The notes beneath the pieces were generated by a model. It had not been told where the DNA came from. It saw only the letters and a program-made list of their open reading frames with translations, and did no database searches. Position numbers and translations under genes: made by a program. Below, in pieces: positions 8,314-16,903 of a stretch of 64,000 nucleotides of DNA. The DNA lies in NCBI GenBank assembly GCA_018365455.1, contig JAGZJZ010000015.1:1-64000 (forward strand). The letters run 5' to 3'. Each line of letters starts with the position of its first letter. Within the stretch, counting starts at the first letter, position 1. This DNA comes from Clostridiales bacterium. Its GTDB lineage: Bacteria > Bacillota > Clostridia > Lachnospirales > Lachnospiraceae.

Positions 8314-8578
8314 AATACTTTTCCTCCTTCATTTATTTCCGAAGGAGATCATCGGACTATCCTCTTGCTTCTGGTCGATTATACACAGATATCTTAACAT
8401 GATGGAATATAAAATACAACATATAATAGATAATAATTTGTATTTGCTATATATTAGTGTGCATACCTGGTAAAAATTTAGCAACTTATTGTAATGATAA
8501 GCTTGAGACTAATTAAAATTTTATCTTAGAAAAATTAATAAATTAAATAAAATTCGTACATAAAAATATAAGTTTTAG

Positions 8579-8607
8579 TTGACAAATAAAAAAGAAAAGC
8601 ATATACT
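8579..8607 (+). promoter_or_regulatory. SigA promoter of the trp operon
   Basis: TTGACA (8579-8584), a 17-bp spacer and TATACT (8602-8607) form a near-consensus promoter directly before the T-box leader. The start is expected near 8614. The AT-rich stretch 8426-8578 upstream holds nothing else recognisable. Confidence 0.85.
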
Positions 8608-8613
8608 GTACTA

Positions 8614-8945
8614 AATTAAAGTATTGAACCAAAACCGATGAACAAGAGTAGTAAATAAGATTCGTTATTCCCAGAGAGCTGCCGGTGGTGTGAAGGCGGT
8701 AATAAAGATTTTATTGAATGGACTTGCGAGGGCAGCTCAAAATCACAAGATTAGCCGAGGTCTGTATGAAATACAGGGGGGAAGCAGTGAGAGTAGACGC
8801 TGACGGGAGCCTTATCCGTTATCAACGAGGTATGTATGATTGTACATGAAATGAGTGGCTGAATGATCAGCAACTTGGGTGGTACCGCAGAAGCTGCAGG
8901 CTTTTGTCCCTTGGATATAGGGGGCAAAGGTCTTTTTTTATAGCG
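8614..8945 (+). promoter_or_regulatory. Tryptophan T-box riboswitch leader
   Basis: The leader carries the T-box sequence GGGTGGTACCGC (8877-8888), which pairs with the uncharged tRNA acceptor end. It is followed by a terminator hairpin with a T-run at 8932-8939. Stem I is closed by GAGCTGCC near 8677 and GGCAGCTC near 8730. The specifier region reads GAA-TGG-A with TGG at 8719-8721, the tryptophan codon followed by the usual purine. Uncharged tRNA-Trp should therefore cause read-through into trpE. This agrees with the seven trp genes downstream. Confidence 0.93.
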
Positions 8946-9017
8946 AAAAGGAGCCTGAGAATCGAAATCACATGAACGAATACCACAAGAATGAATACGA
9001 AAAAGGAGGAAGTGACC

Positions 9018-10478
9018 ATGATGCAGCCAAGCTGTGACAAAATTTTAGAATTAGCAGGGGATTATGATGTAATTCCTGTTTGTAAGGAAATATATGCGGA
9101 TGTAATTACACCAATCACCTTACTTCGGAAACTTGCTAATATCAGCAAACGTTACTATCTGTTAGAAAGTATAGAAGGCGGCGAGAAATGGGGGCGCTAT
9201 TCCTTCTTAGGATTTAATCCTGTGATGCGGGTTTTCTGCAAAAACGATGAGGTAACAATTGAGCGGGATGGGGTTACGGAAAAGACTATGACGAAAAAGC
9301 CCCTGGAGGTGATACGCTCCATTATGAAAGAATACAAGGCTCCCAACCTGGAAGGGCTGCCCCCGTTTGCAGGCGGGTTTGTTGGTTATTTTGCTTATTC
9401 CATGATTGGATATGCGGAACCCACATTGAATATTAACAAGGGTAATTTTAATGATTATGATTTGATGTTATTTGATAAGGTCATTGCTTATGACCACTTG
9501 AAGCAGAAGATCTGCATTGTTGTAAATATGAAGACTGACAAGGTCATGGAGAATTATGGGAAAGCCATGGCTGAGATTGAGAGCATCACCAATATTATTC
9601 GGAATGCTCCGATTCTGGAAGACCAGAAAATTCAGCAGAAAGTTGAATTTACCTGCAATGTGAGTAAGGAGGCCTATTGCGAGATTATTGAGAAGACAAA
9701 GGAGTACATTGTAGATGGGGATATCTTCCAGGCGGTAATAGCCAGACAGTTTACCATCCCATATGAAGGAAATCTCATCAATCCGTACCGGGTGCTCCGG
9801 ACGACCAATCCTTCCCCGTACATGGTTTATATGAACATTGATGAGGAAGAAATCATGAGTACATCCCCGGAAACGCTGGTGCGTCTGCAAAATGGCAGGC
9901 TGACTACTTTCCCGGTTGCAGGTTCCAGACCCAGAGGGATGGATCAGGTAGAGGATGAAAAACTGGAGCAGGAGCTTTTGGCTGATGAAAAAGAGCTTTC
10001 CGAACACAATATGCTGGTGGATCTGGGCAGAAATGACCTGGGCAGGATATCAAAGTTTGACACGGTAGAAGTAACTGAATATCAGATGATTCATAAATAT
10101 TCCAAGATCATGCATATTTGTTCTCAGGTAGAAGGAAACATCAGGGAAGAATATGACGGGTTAAATGCCATTGAAGCAGTTCTTCCGGCGGGAACCCTGT
10201 CGGGTGCACCCAAGATCCGCGCCTGCCAGATTATTAATGAACTGGAAAGTGAACAAAGAGGAATCTACGGAGGAGCGCTGGGTTATCTGGACTTTACCGG
10301 GAACCTGGATACCTGCATCGCCATTCGTATGGCGGTGAAGAAGGACGGTAAGGTATATGTGGAAGCAGGCGGCGGAATAGTGGCTGACAGCGTTCCTGAA
10401 AAAGAATACGAAGAGTCGGCAAATAAAGCGGCAGCAGTTATGAATGCCATTATGAATGCAAAGGAGGTCCTGGAATAA
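9018..10478 (+). CDS. trpE: Anthranilate synthase component I
   Basis: TrpE (about 486 residues) makes anthranilate from chorismate, using ammonia delivered by TrpG. The N-terminal tryptophan-binding motif LLES is present near residue 50. The C-terminal chorismate-binding domain carries PAGTLSGAPK and the GGGIVADS segment typical of the family. AGGAGG at 9004-9009 places the start at ATG 9018 rather than at ATG 8991. The gene follows the T-box leader and its TAA stop overlaps the trpG ATG by one base, so the two subunits are translationally coupled. The retained LLES motif suggests normal feedback inhibition by tryptophan in addition to T-box control. Confidence 0.97.
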   Translation: MMQPSCDKILELAGDYDVIPVCKEIYADVITPITLLRKLANISKRYYLLESIEGGEKWGRYSFLGFNPVMRVFCKNDEVTIERDGVTEKTMTKKPLEVIRSIMKEYKAPNLEGLPPFAGGFVGYFAYSMIGYAEPTLNINKGNFNDYDLMLFDKVIAYDHLKQKICIVVNMKTDKVMENYGKAMAEIESITNIIRNAPILEDQKIQQKVEFTCNVSKEAYCEIIEKTKEYIVDGDIFQAVIARQFTIPYEGNLINPYRVLRTTNPSPYMVYMNIDEEEIMSTSPETLVRLQNGRLTTFPVAGSRPRGMDQVEDEKLEQELLADEKELSEHNMLVDLGRNDLGRISKFDTVEVTEYQMIHKYSKIMHICSQVEGNIREEYDGLNAIEAVLPAGTLSGAPKIRACQIINELESEQRGIYGGALGYLDFTGNLDTCIAIRMAVKKDGKVYVEAGGGIVADSVPEKEYEESANKAAAVMNAIMNAKEVLE

Positions 10479-11044
10479 TGATATTATTAATTGATAATTA
10501 TGATAGTTTTTCATACAACTTAGTTCAGATGGCAGGCAGTATCTGCCCGGATATCCGTGTAATCCGAAATGATGAAATGAGCGTAGAGGAGATCGAGAAT
10601 CTAAATCCATCCCATATTATCTTATCACCGGGACCGGGCTATCCCAAAGCAGCAGGCGTATGTGAGGAAGTAGTGGAGAAGTTACAGGGTAAAATGCCTA
10701 TTTTGGGTGTATGCCTTGGACATCAGGGAATCTGCGAGGTGTACGGCGCGAGGATCGGTCATGCAAAAGAATTAATGCATGGGAAAAAAAGTACGATTCA
10801 GATTGATCAAAAATGCCCGCTGTTTCAGGGGCTTCCTGAAAAAATAGAAGTGGCAAGATACCATTCTCTGATAGCGAAGGAAGATACTATACCGGATTGC
10901 CTGCTGGTCACAGCAGAAGATGATAAAGGGGAAATCATGGCGGTACAGCACAGGGAAAATGCAGTCTTTGGAGTTCAGTTTCATCCGGAGTCCATATTGA
11001 CACCGCAGGGAAAAGTGATATTGGAAAATTTCTTGAAGTTATAG
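10478..11044 (+). CDS. trpG: Anthranilate synthase component II (glutamine amidotransferase)
   Basis: TrpG (188 residues) is a class I glutamine amidotransferase that supplies ammonia to TrpE. The oxyanion-hole segment SPGPGYP, the nucleophile motif GVCLGHQG and the catalytic His/Glu in QFHPESI are all visible. It is a stand-alone subunit, not fused to TrpD. Its ATG overlaps the trpE stop. After it come 221 bp without a gene, which hold a GATACG/CGTATC inverted repeat and an AGAAAG-rich tandem stretch just before trpD. Confidence 0.97.
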   Translation: MILLIDNYDSFSYNLVQMAGSICPDIRVIRNDEMSVEEIENLNPSHIILSPGPGYPKAAGVCEEVVEKLQGKMPILGVCLGHQGICEVYGARIGHAKELMHGKKSTIQIDQKCPLFQGLPEKIEVARYHSLIAKEDTIPDCLLVTAEDDKGEIMAVQHRENAVFGVQFHPESILTPQGKVILENFLKL

Positions 11045-11265
11045 TCTGTTTAGATTAATGAACCCGAAAAATATGAATTAGAAAATAATAATCGAAAACA
11101 GCAAGCATCACAAATGCTCAGATAGATACGATTTGTGCGTATCAGAAAATTATAATAGAAAACAACAAGCCCCTAATTATAAAGAGTGATTTTAGCAAAA
11201 TTCGGATATGAGTAAATAGAAAGCAGAAAGTAGAAAGTAGAGCAGAAAGCAGGAGGTAAGATCCC

Positions 11266-12279
11266 ATGATTAAAGAAGCAATCAATAAAGTAATGAACGG
11301 AAATGATCTGACATATGAAGAATCTAAGGCGGTTATGGAAGAAATGATGGATGGTACGGCAACCCAGGCACAGATGGGAGGATTTCTGACAGCATTGCGG
11401 ATGCAGGGAGAGACCATAGAGGAAATTACGGCATTTGCAACTGTAATGCGGGAAAAGGGCATTAAGCTGAAACCGGAAAGGGAAGTCATCGATATTGTTG
11501 GAACCGGCGGGGATGAAGTAGGGACGTTTAATATTTCTACAACAGCTTCTTTTGTGGTTGCTGCCGGCGGTGTTCCGGTTGCAAAGCATGGGAACCGCAG
11601 TGTTTCCAGTAAATGCGGTGCAGCTGATGTTTTAGAGATTCTGGGGGCAACTGTTTCCCTGAGTGCCACACAGAATGAACAGATTCTGAAGAAAACAGGG
11701 ATGTGTTTCATGTTTGCACAGGTATATCATTCATCTATGAAATATGCGGCACCGGTACGTAAAGAGTTAGGAGCCAGAACTGTATTCAATATTTTGGGCC
11801 CTCTTTCCAACCCGGCGGCAGCGACAATGCAGCTTCTTGGAGTATATGACAGAAAGCTGGCAGAACCGCTGGCACAGGTACTTTCCAATCTGGGAGTAAC
11901 CAGGGGCGTAGTAGTGTGCGGAAATGATGGGCTGGATGAGATTACACTAACCGGAGAGACCATGGTTTACGAGATCCGCTTTGGAGAAATTACCTCTTAC
12001 AAGATTGCTCCGGAGCAGTTTGGACTGAATCGTTGTGAACTTTCTGATCTGGTGGGAGGAGATTCTAAAGAAAATGCAAAAATCACTGAAGATATTCTCT
12101 CAGGAAAAGAACGCGGGGCAAAAAGAGATGTAATTTTAATGAATGCCGGAATGAGCCTTTATCTTGGAATTGATGATATTACCCTGGCGGATGGGATTAA
12201 AATGGCAGCGGATCTCATTGACAGTGGTAAGGCATTTGCAAAGATGGAGGAATTTATTAAGACGACTAAGGAAGTGTGA
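11266..12279 (+). CDS. trpD: Anthranilate phosphoribosyltransferase
   Basis: TrpD (337 residues) joins anthranilate to phosphoribosyl pyrophosphate. The PRPP-binding signature GTGGDEVGTFNIST is intact near residue 80, and KHGNRSVSS follows. The usual length and a strong AGGAGG before the ATG support the call. The 36 bp before the ribosome binding site are a purine-rich run of AGAAAGYAG-like repeats. The next gene, trpC, begins within ten bases of the stop. Confidence 0.97.
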   Translation: MIKEAINKVMNGNDLTYEESKAVMEEMMDGTATQAQMGGFLTALRMQGETIEEITAFATVMREKGIKLKPEREVIDIVGTGGDEVGTFNISTTASFVVAAGGVPVAKHGNRSVSSKCGAADVLEILGATVSLSATQNEQILKKTGMCFMFAQVYHSSMKYAAPVRKELGARTVFNILGPLSNPAAATMQLLGVYDRKLAEPLAQVLSNLGVTRGVVVCGNDGLDEITLTGETMVYEIRFGEITSYKIAPEQFGLNRCELSDLVGGDSKENAKITEDILSGKERGAKRDVILMNAGMSLYLGIDDITLADGIKMAADLIDSGKAFAKMEEFIKTTKEV

Positions 12280-12288
12280 GGTATGGGC

Positions 12289-13068
12289 ATGATATTAGAT
12301 GAAATTGCTGCAGATACAAGGCTTCGGGTGGCAGAAGCGAAAAAGAAAGTTTCTATGGATGAGATCATGAAAAGAGCTCTCAGCATGAACACTGAGACTG
12401 GATTTCCAGTGGAGAAGGAGCTTAAGGCGGAGGGCATCCACTTCATATGTGAAGTGAAGAAAGCCTCTCCTTCAAAGGGGTTAATTGCCAAAGAGTTTCC
12501 TTATTTGTCCATAGCAAAAGAATATGAGGAGGCAGGTGCATCTGTGATTTCCTGTTTGACTGAGCCGACATATTTCCAGGGCAGAGATGAGTATTTAAAG
12601 GAAATAGCCAGAGAAGTTTCCATTCCGGTACTGCGCAAGGATTTTACAATAGATCCGTATCAGATTTATGAAGCAAAGGTGCTTGGAGCAGCCATGGTAT
12701 TACTGATTTGTGCGCTGCTGGATACGGAGACACTCAGGGAATATATCGGAATCTGCGATAAACTGGGGCTTTCGGCACTAGTGGAAACCCATGATGAAAG
12801 CGAGATGGAAAGTGCATTAAAAGCAGGTGCCAGAATAATCGGGGTAAATAACCGGAATTTGAAAGATTTTACGGTGGATATCCACAATAGCACCAGACTT
12901 CGGGCTTTGGCACCCTTAGATGTGATCTTTGTTGCTGAAAGCGGGATAAAGACAGCGGAAGATATCCGGGCTTTGCGCGAAGCGAAGGTAAACGGGGTGC
13001 TGATCGGTGAGACTTTAATGCGAAGCAGTAATAAAAAGCAAATGCTGGATTCCTTAAGTAAAGACTAG
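12289..13068 (+). CDS. trpC: Indole-3-glycerol phosphate synthase
   Basis: TrpC (about 259 residues) forms indole-3-glycerol phosphate on a TIM barrel. Typical motifs are CEVKKASPSKG, LRKDF, GVNNRNL and VAESGI. ATG 12289 has GAGG seven bases upstream, whereas ATG 12283 would have almost no spacing, so the shorter form is preferred. The stop codon TAG (13066-13068) coincides with the first bases of a palindromic repeat, AGTGCCGCCC, that fills the gap to trpF. The repeat may therefore have supplied the stop. Confidence 0.96.
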   Translation: MILDEIAADTRLRVAEAKKKVSMDEIMKRALSMNTETGFPVEKELKAEGIHFICEVKKASPSKGLIAKEFPYLSIAKEYEEAGASVISCLTEPTYFQGRDEYLKEIAREVSIPVLRKDFTIDPYQIYEAKVLGAAMVLLICALLDTETLREYIGICDKLGLSALVETHDESEMESALKAGARIIGVNNRNLKDFTVDIHNSTRLRALAPLDVIFVAESGIKTAEDIRALREAKVNGVLIGETLMRSSNKKQMLDSLSKD

Positions 13069-13108
13069 TGCCGCCCGGCGTAAATACGTCAGGGGAAAGG
13101 CGGTGAAA
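13067..13108 (+). repeat. Half-palindrome repeat (family A) between trpC and trpF
   Basis: AGTGCCGCCCGGCGTAAATA is the arm of a repeat family found again at 32004-32037, inside GH95 (36991-37213) and at 38969-39008. Here only one arm is well conserved. The remainder up to the trpF GTG is degenerate and contains AGGGGAAAGG, which may act as the trpF ribosome binding site. Confidence 0.65.
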
Positions 13109-13110
13109 CG

Positions 13111-13743
13111 GTGACGAAAATAAAAATTTGCGGATTAAAGAGGCAGGAAGATATCGGTATGGTGAATGATCTGTCTCCGGATTATATTGGTTTTGTATTT
13201 GCAAAGAGCAGCAGGCAGGTCACAACAGCCCAGGCAGAGGTACTGAAAAAACAGTTGTTTCCATCGATCAAAGCTGTGGGCGTATTCGTAAATGAGGAAC
13301 AGCAGAAAATTATCCGGTTATGTGAAAACAAAATTATTGATCTGGTACAGCTGCATGGAGATGAGGATTTGAATTATATTCAGGAGTTAAAAAATCATAT
13401 TTCCTGTCCTGTGATTAAGGCAGTCCGGGTGCAGAGCAGTGAGCAGATCCGGCGGGCGGAGAAGCTGCCATGCGATTATCTTCTGCTGGATACTTATACG
13501 AAGGGACAGTATGGAGGAAGTGGTCAGACATTTGACCGCACCCTGATTCCAAAGCTTACTAAGCCATTTTTTTTGGCAGGGGGGCTGACAGCGGATAATG
13601 TTGCTGCATCTATCATAGAATGCAAAATGTGTAAACCCTATGCCGTAGATGTGAGCAGCGCAGTGGAAACTGCAGGTGTAAAGGATCGGGAGAAGATTGC
13701 AGAATTTATGTTGCACGTAAGAGTGAAATCAGAAAAGAGGTAG
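13111..13743 (+). CDS. trpF: Phosphoribosylanthranilate isomerase
   Basis: TrpF (210 residues) isomerises phosphoribosylanthranilate. KICGLKR at the N-terminus holds the catalytic cysteine, VQLHGDE is the mid-barrel motif, and the C-terminal phosphate site reads FFLAGGLTADNV with DVSSAVE. The start is GTG, following AAAGG at ten bases, a weaker initiation region than its neighbours. The gene lies immediately after the palindromic repeat that separates it from trpC, and trpB begins four bases after its stop. Confidence 0.96.
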   Translation: MTKIKICGLKRQEDIGMVNDLSPDYIGFVFAKSSRQVTTAQAEVLKKQLFPSIKAVGVFVNEEQQKIIRLCENKIIDLVQLHGDEDLNYIQELKNHISCPVIKAVRVQSSEQIRRAEKLPCDYLLLDTYTKGQYGGSGQTFDRTLIPKLTKPFFLAGGLTADNVAASIIECKMCKPYAVDVSSAVETAGVKDREKIAEFMLHVRVKSEKR

Positions 13744-13747
13744 AATC

Positions 13748-14932
13748 ATGAGCAAAGGAAGATTTGGGGAATATGGCGGTCAGTATATTCCGGAGACACT
13801 GATGAATGCAGTACATGAACTGGAAGCTGCATATGCGAAATACAGTAAGGATCCTGGATTCATAGCAGAATTGGATGATTTGTATAAGAACTATGCCGGG
13901 AGACCGTCACTATTATATTATGCCGAGAAGATGACAGAAGATCTGGGCGGGGCTAAGATTTATTTAAAGCGGGAAGATCTGAACCATACCGGTTCCCATA
14001 AGATTAATAACGTGCTTGGACAGGTGCTGCTGGCTAAGAAAATGGGAAAGACCCGTGTTATTGCAGAGACAGGCGCGGGGCAGCATGGTGTGGCAACAGC
14101 AACTGCGGCTGCTTTGATGGGCATGGAATGCGAGATATTTATGGGTAAGGAAGATACTGACCGCCAGGCACTCAATGTATTCCGTATGGAGCTGTTAGGT
14201 GCAAAGGTACATTCCGTTACCAGCGGGACGCAGACACTTAAGGATGCCGTAAATGAAACTATGAGAGAATGGACGGGCCGCTGCGATGATACGCTTTATG
14301 TATTAGGTTCCGTTATGGGACCACATCCATTTCCCACGATTGTTCGCGATTTCCAGAGAATTATCAGCAGGGAGATTAAAGAGCAGATCCAATTAGCAGA
14401 GGGAAGACTTCCGGATGCGGTGATCGCCTGTGTAGGCGGCGGAAGCAATGCCATGGGTGCATTTTATGAGTTTATCGAGGATAGTGAAGTACAGTTGATT
14501 GGATGTGAAGCAGCAGGACTAGGCGTGGATACGGAAAAACATGCAGCTACAATCGCCAGGGGAAGCGAAGGCGTATTCCATGGCATGAAATCCCTCTTCT
14601 GCCAGGATGAATATGGTCAGATTGCACCCGTATATTCTATTTCTGCAGGTCTGGATTATCCGGGGATAGGGCCGGAACATGCTCACCTTGCTGAAATTAA
14701 CAGAGCGCAGTATGTACCTGTTACGGATACAGAGGCAGTGGAAGCATTTGAATATCTTTCCAGAAAAGAAGGGATTATTCCGGCAATTGAAAGTGCCCAT
14801 GCAGTAGCATATGCCAGAAAACTGGCACCTACCATGGATAGAGATAAAATTATTGTAATTAACATTTCAGGACGTGGAGATAAGGACGTAGCGGCGATCG
14901 CAAGATACAGAGGGGTGAATATCTATGAGTAA
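13748..14932 (+). CDS. trpB: Tryptophan synthase beta chain
   Basis: TrpB (394 residues) condenses indole with serine using pyridoxal phosphate. The lysine that binds the cofactor is in GSHKINN near residue 85. ETGAGQHGVATA and the phosphate-binding GGGSNAMGAF loop are also intact. This is the TrpB1 type that pairs with TrpA. AGAGG precedes the ATG. The 3' end overlaps trpA by eight bases, implying coupled synthesis of the two subunits. Confidence 0.98.
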   Translation: MSKGRFGEYGGQYIPETLMNAVHELEAAYAKYSKDPGFIAELDDLYKNYAGRPSLLYYAEKMTEDLGGAKIYLKREDLNHTGSHKINNVLGQVLLAKKMGKTRVIAETGAGQHGVATATAAALMGMECEIFMGKEDTDRQALNVFRMELLGAKVHSVTSGTQTLKDAVNETMREWTGRCDDTLYVLGSVMGPHPFPTIVRDFQRIISREIKEQIQLAEGRLPDAVIACVGGGSNAMGAFYEFIEDSEVQLIGCEAAGLGVDTEKHAATIARGSEGVFHGMKSLFCQDEYGQIAPVYSISAGLDYPGIGPEHAHLAEINRAQYVPVTDTEAVEAFEYLSRKEGIIPAIESAHAVAYARKLAPTMDRDKIIVINISGRGDKDVAAIARYRGVNIYE

Positions 14933-15704
14933 GATTAGAAAAGCATTTGAGAATGGAAAAGCATTTATTCCATTTGTTACGGGAGGAGATCCCACCTTAG
15001 ATGTTACAGAACAGCTATTATATGCCATGCAGGATGCAGGAGCAGATCTGATAGAAATCGGAATTCCGTTTTCAGACCCTGTTGCAGAAGGGATTGTAAT
15101 TCAGGAAGCAAATGAACGGGCACTTGGGGCAGGCTGCACCACCGACAAATTATTTGATATGATTCTACGTGCCAGACAGAGGGTCACAGTTCCTATGGTT
15201 TTCCTTACCTATGTAAATCCTATTTATACTTATGGGAAAGAGAGATTTATGAAACGCTGTGTGGAATGCGGCATGGATGGGATTATTGTACCGGATCTGC
15301 CTTATGAAGAGAAAGAGGAGCTTTCCGGTGTATGTGAACAGTATGATGTAGACCTTATTTCCCTCATAGCCCCCACCTCTCATGAGCGGATTCGGATGAT
15401 TGCAAAAGAAGCAAAAGGCTTTGTGTATTGCGTATCTTCTCTTGGTGTTACCGGAGTCAGAAGCGAGATTAAGACGAACATTGCCGAGATGACAAAAATG
15501 GTAAAAGAAGAGACAGATGTCCCTTGTGCAGTAGGATTTGGTATCTCCACGCCGGAGCAGGCGGCTGCGATGGCGAGAGTGTCAGACGGAGCAATTGTGG
15601 GTTCCGCCATTGTGAAACTGGTTGCAAAGCATGGAGAAAACGCGGTATCGGCTGTTGCGCAATATGTCCGGGAAATGAAAGCGGCGGTCAGGTCGGTTAA
15701 TTAA
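14925..15704 (+). CDS. trpA: Tryptophan synthase alpha chain
   Basis: TrpA (259 residues) releases indole from indole-3-glycerol phosphate and channels it to TrpB. The catalytic glutamate lies in LIEIGIPFSDP near residue 46, and the second catalytic aspartate lies in IVPDLPYEE. The phosphate-binding GFGIS segment is present. It is the last gene of the operon, followed by a strong terminator at 15745-15772. Confidence 0.98.
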   Translation: MSKIRKAFENGKAFIPFVTGGDPTLDVTEQLLYAMQDAGADLIEIGIPFSDPVAEGIVIQEANERALGAGCTTDKLFDMILRARQRVTVPMVFLTYVNPIYTYGKERFMKRCVECGMDGIIVPDLPYEEKEELSGVCEQYDVDLISLIAPTSHERIRMIAKEAKGFVYCVSSLGVTGVRSEIKTNIAEMTKMVKEETDVPCAVGFGISTPEQAAAMARVSDGAIVGSAIVKLVAKHGENAVSAVAQYVREMKAAVRSVN

Positions 15705-15744
15705 TAATTTACGAAATGATCAGGGAATATGTATGAGGGTGATT

Positions 15745-15772
15745 AAAAAACGGCTAAAGAAAGCCGTTTTTT
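15745..15772. terminator. Terminator of the trp operon, bidirectional
   Basis: AAAAAACGGCT and AGCCGTTTTTT form a perfect stem with a short loop. A- and T-runs on both sides allow use by trpA and by the convergent AEC transporter gene. Confidence 0.88.
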
Positions 15773-15783
15773 AATGTCCGGTA

Positions 15784-16707
15784 TTATCCTGCTATGCCCA
15801 TCGCCACCACCAGTCCTGTCATAATAATCAGACTGACAATTACAGATATAGAATTTGCAAAGCTTGAAAGGGACCCGTCACCATGGCATTTTTCCGTAAA
15901 TGCCGGAGCAAGTGAACCAATTGGGGCAAATGCTACAACAGCCAGTATCTGCCGGATTTCCAGAGAAAATGGGGTACACCAGTATAAAAACAGGGAGAAG
16001 CAGGTACTAAATAAAAGTCTGACAGATACTACAAGGACGGTATCTTTTATGTATAATGGATTGCTGACCGGTTTGAACATCAGACCAAGCATTAACATGG
16101 CTAAGAAACTGTTTGCGGAGGCGAAAGGACTCACGAAAGTGATTATCCCATCCGGTATAGGAATATTGAAGAGTGCCAGCAGAAGCATCAGCATATAGGT
16201 ATCAAAGGGGATGGATGAAGCGAGTTTCTTTGCGATAGAGGTAATACTTGTTTTTTCACCCGGATTGGTGTGAAGCAGGGAGGAAGTAACCGCATAGGAT
16301 CCCCCGGTCATAATCATGGAGTTACCGGTATCAAACAGACAGGTCACTACGGTTCCGGCTGGACCGAAAAAACTCTGTACAACGGGGAGGGCAAAACAGC
16401 CGATGTTGTAGCCGGATGCATTAATCATTGTAAATACGCGTCGCTCCTTTGTCATTTTCCTGGATAACAAGCAAGTGATAATCAATGGCAGAAAACTGCA
16501 CATGAAGCCCAGTGCAATGATTAAAAACAGGGAAGTATCACGTTTAAAGCCTGCGAAACCGTTGATTACAGCAGCAGGGAGCGTAATATTCAGCACAATC
16601 TTGGTGATCAGGGGATAGTCCGTTTCTTTAAAAAATCCAAGACGTTTTAAGAGGTATCCGCCAAAAATAATGAGAAGAAAAGCGAGTGGTTTCAATAAAA
16701 ATTCCAT
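15784..16707 (-). CDS. AEC family transporter
   Basis: This 307-residue integral membrane protein belongs to the auxin efflux carrier (AEC) family, with about ten hydrophobic segments in two groups. The N-terminus (FLLIIFGGYLLKRLGFF) and the internal NASGYNIGCFALPVVQSFFG segment are typical of bacterial AEC members, which move small organic acids or amino-acid-like anions. The substrate is unknown. The start overlaps the 5' part of an open frame on the opposite strand, but the next gene really begins near 16.9 kb. The two genes diverge across about 180 bp. Proximity to the trp operon does not show a functional link because the gene is convergent. Confidence 0.85.
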   Translation of the reverse strand: MEFLLKPLAFLLIIFGGYLLKRLGFFKETDYPLITKIVLNITLPAAVINGFAGFKRDTSLFLIIALGFMCSFLPLIITCLLSRKMTKERRVFTMINASGYNIGCFALPVVQSFFGPAGTVVTCLFDTGNSMIMTGGSYAVTSSLLHTNPGEKTSITSIAKKLASSIPFDTYMLMLLLALFNIPIPDGIITFVSPFASANSFLAMLMLGLMFKPVSNPLYIKDTVLVVSVRLLFSTCFSLFLYWCTPFSLEIRQILAVVAFAPIGSLAPAFTEKCHGDGSLSSFANSISVIVSLIIMTGLVVAMGIAG

Positions 16708-16903
16708 ATGTCACCTCAGTTTAAAACCCACTTACAAGGGGTTTTTATTTTCATTCAGTATAGCATTTTTAAAAGATGGTGAAAAGGGGATTTTTTGCTG
16801 CTTGTATTTTGCCGGTTTCTTATCTATAATGAGATTAAAATATAATATAAAGCGGCAACATATGTTTATCCAAAAGGATGGCATAATGTTTAGAGGGATT
16901 ACT

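Larger units (their letters stand above)
7674..8425. repeat. Tandem duplication of a type I toxin-antitoxin module
   Basis: Two direct copies of about 340-350 bp (roughly 7674-8010 and 8088-8415) run head to tail with high identity by eye. Each holds an antisense RNA gene on the plus strand and a 27-codon toxin on the minus strand. Conserved blocks include the plus-strand promoter, the terminator hairpin, the toxin frame, its ribosome binding site and its upstream leader. The intervening 80 bp is AT-rich without recognisable genes. Confidence 0.88.

Noticed and set aside
16670..16903. N-terminal extension of the hybrid sensor protein
   Set aside because: The extension overlaps the divergent AEC gene, carries no ribosome binding site and would encode membrane-like sequence unrelated to the domains that follow. 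Starts at 16886 or 16904 have good sites.
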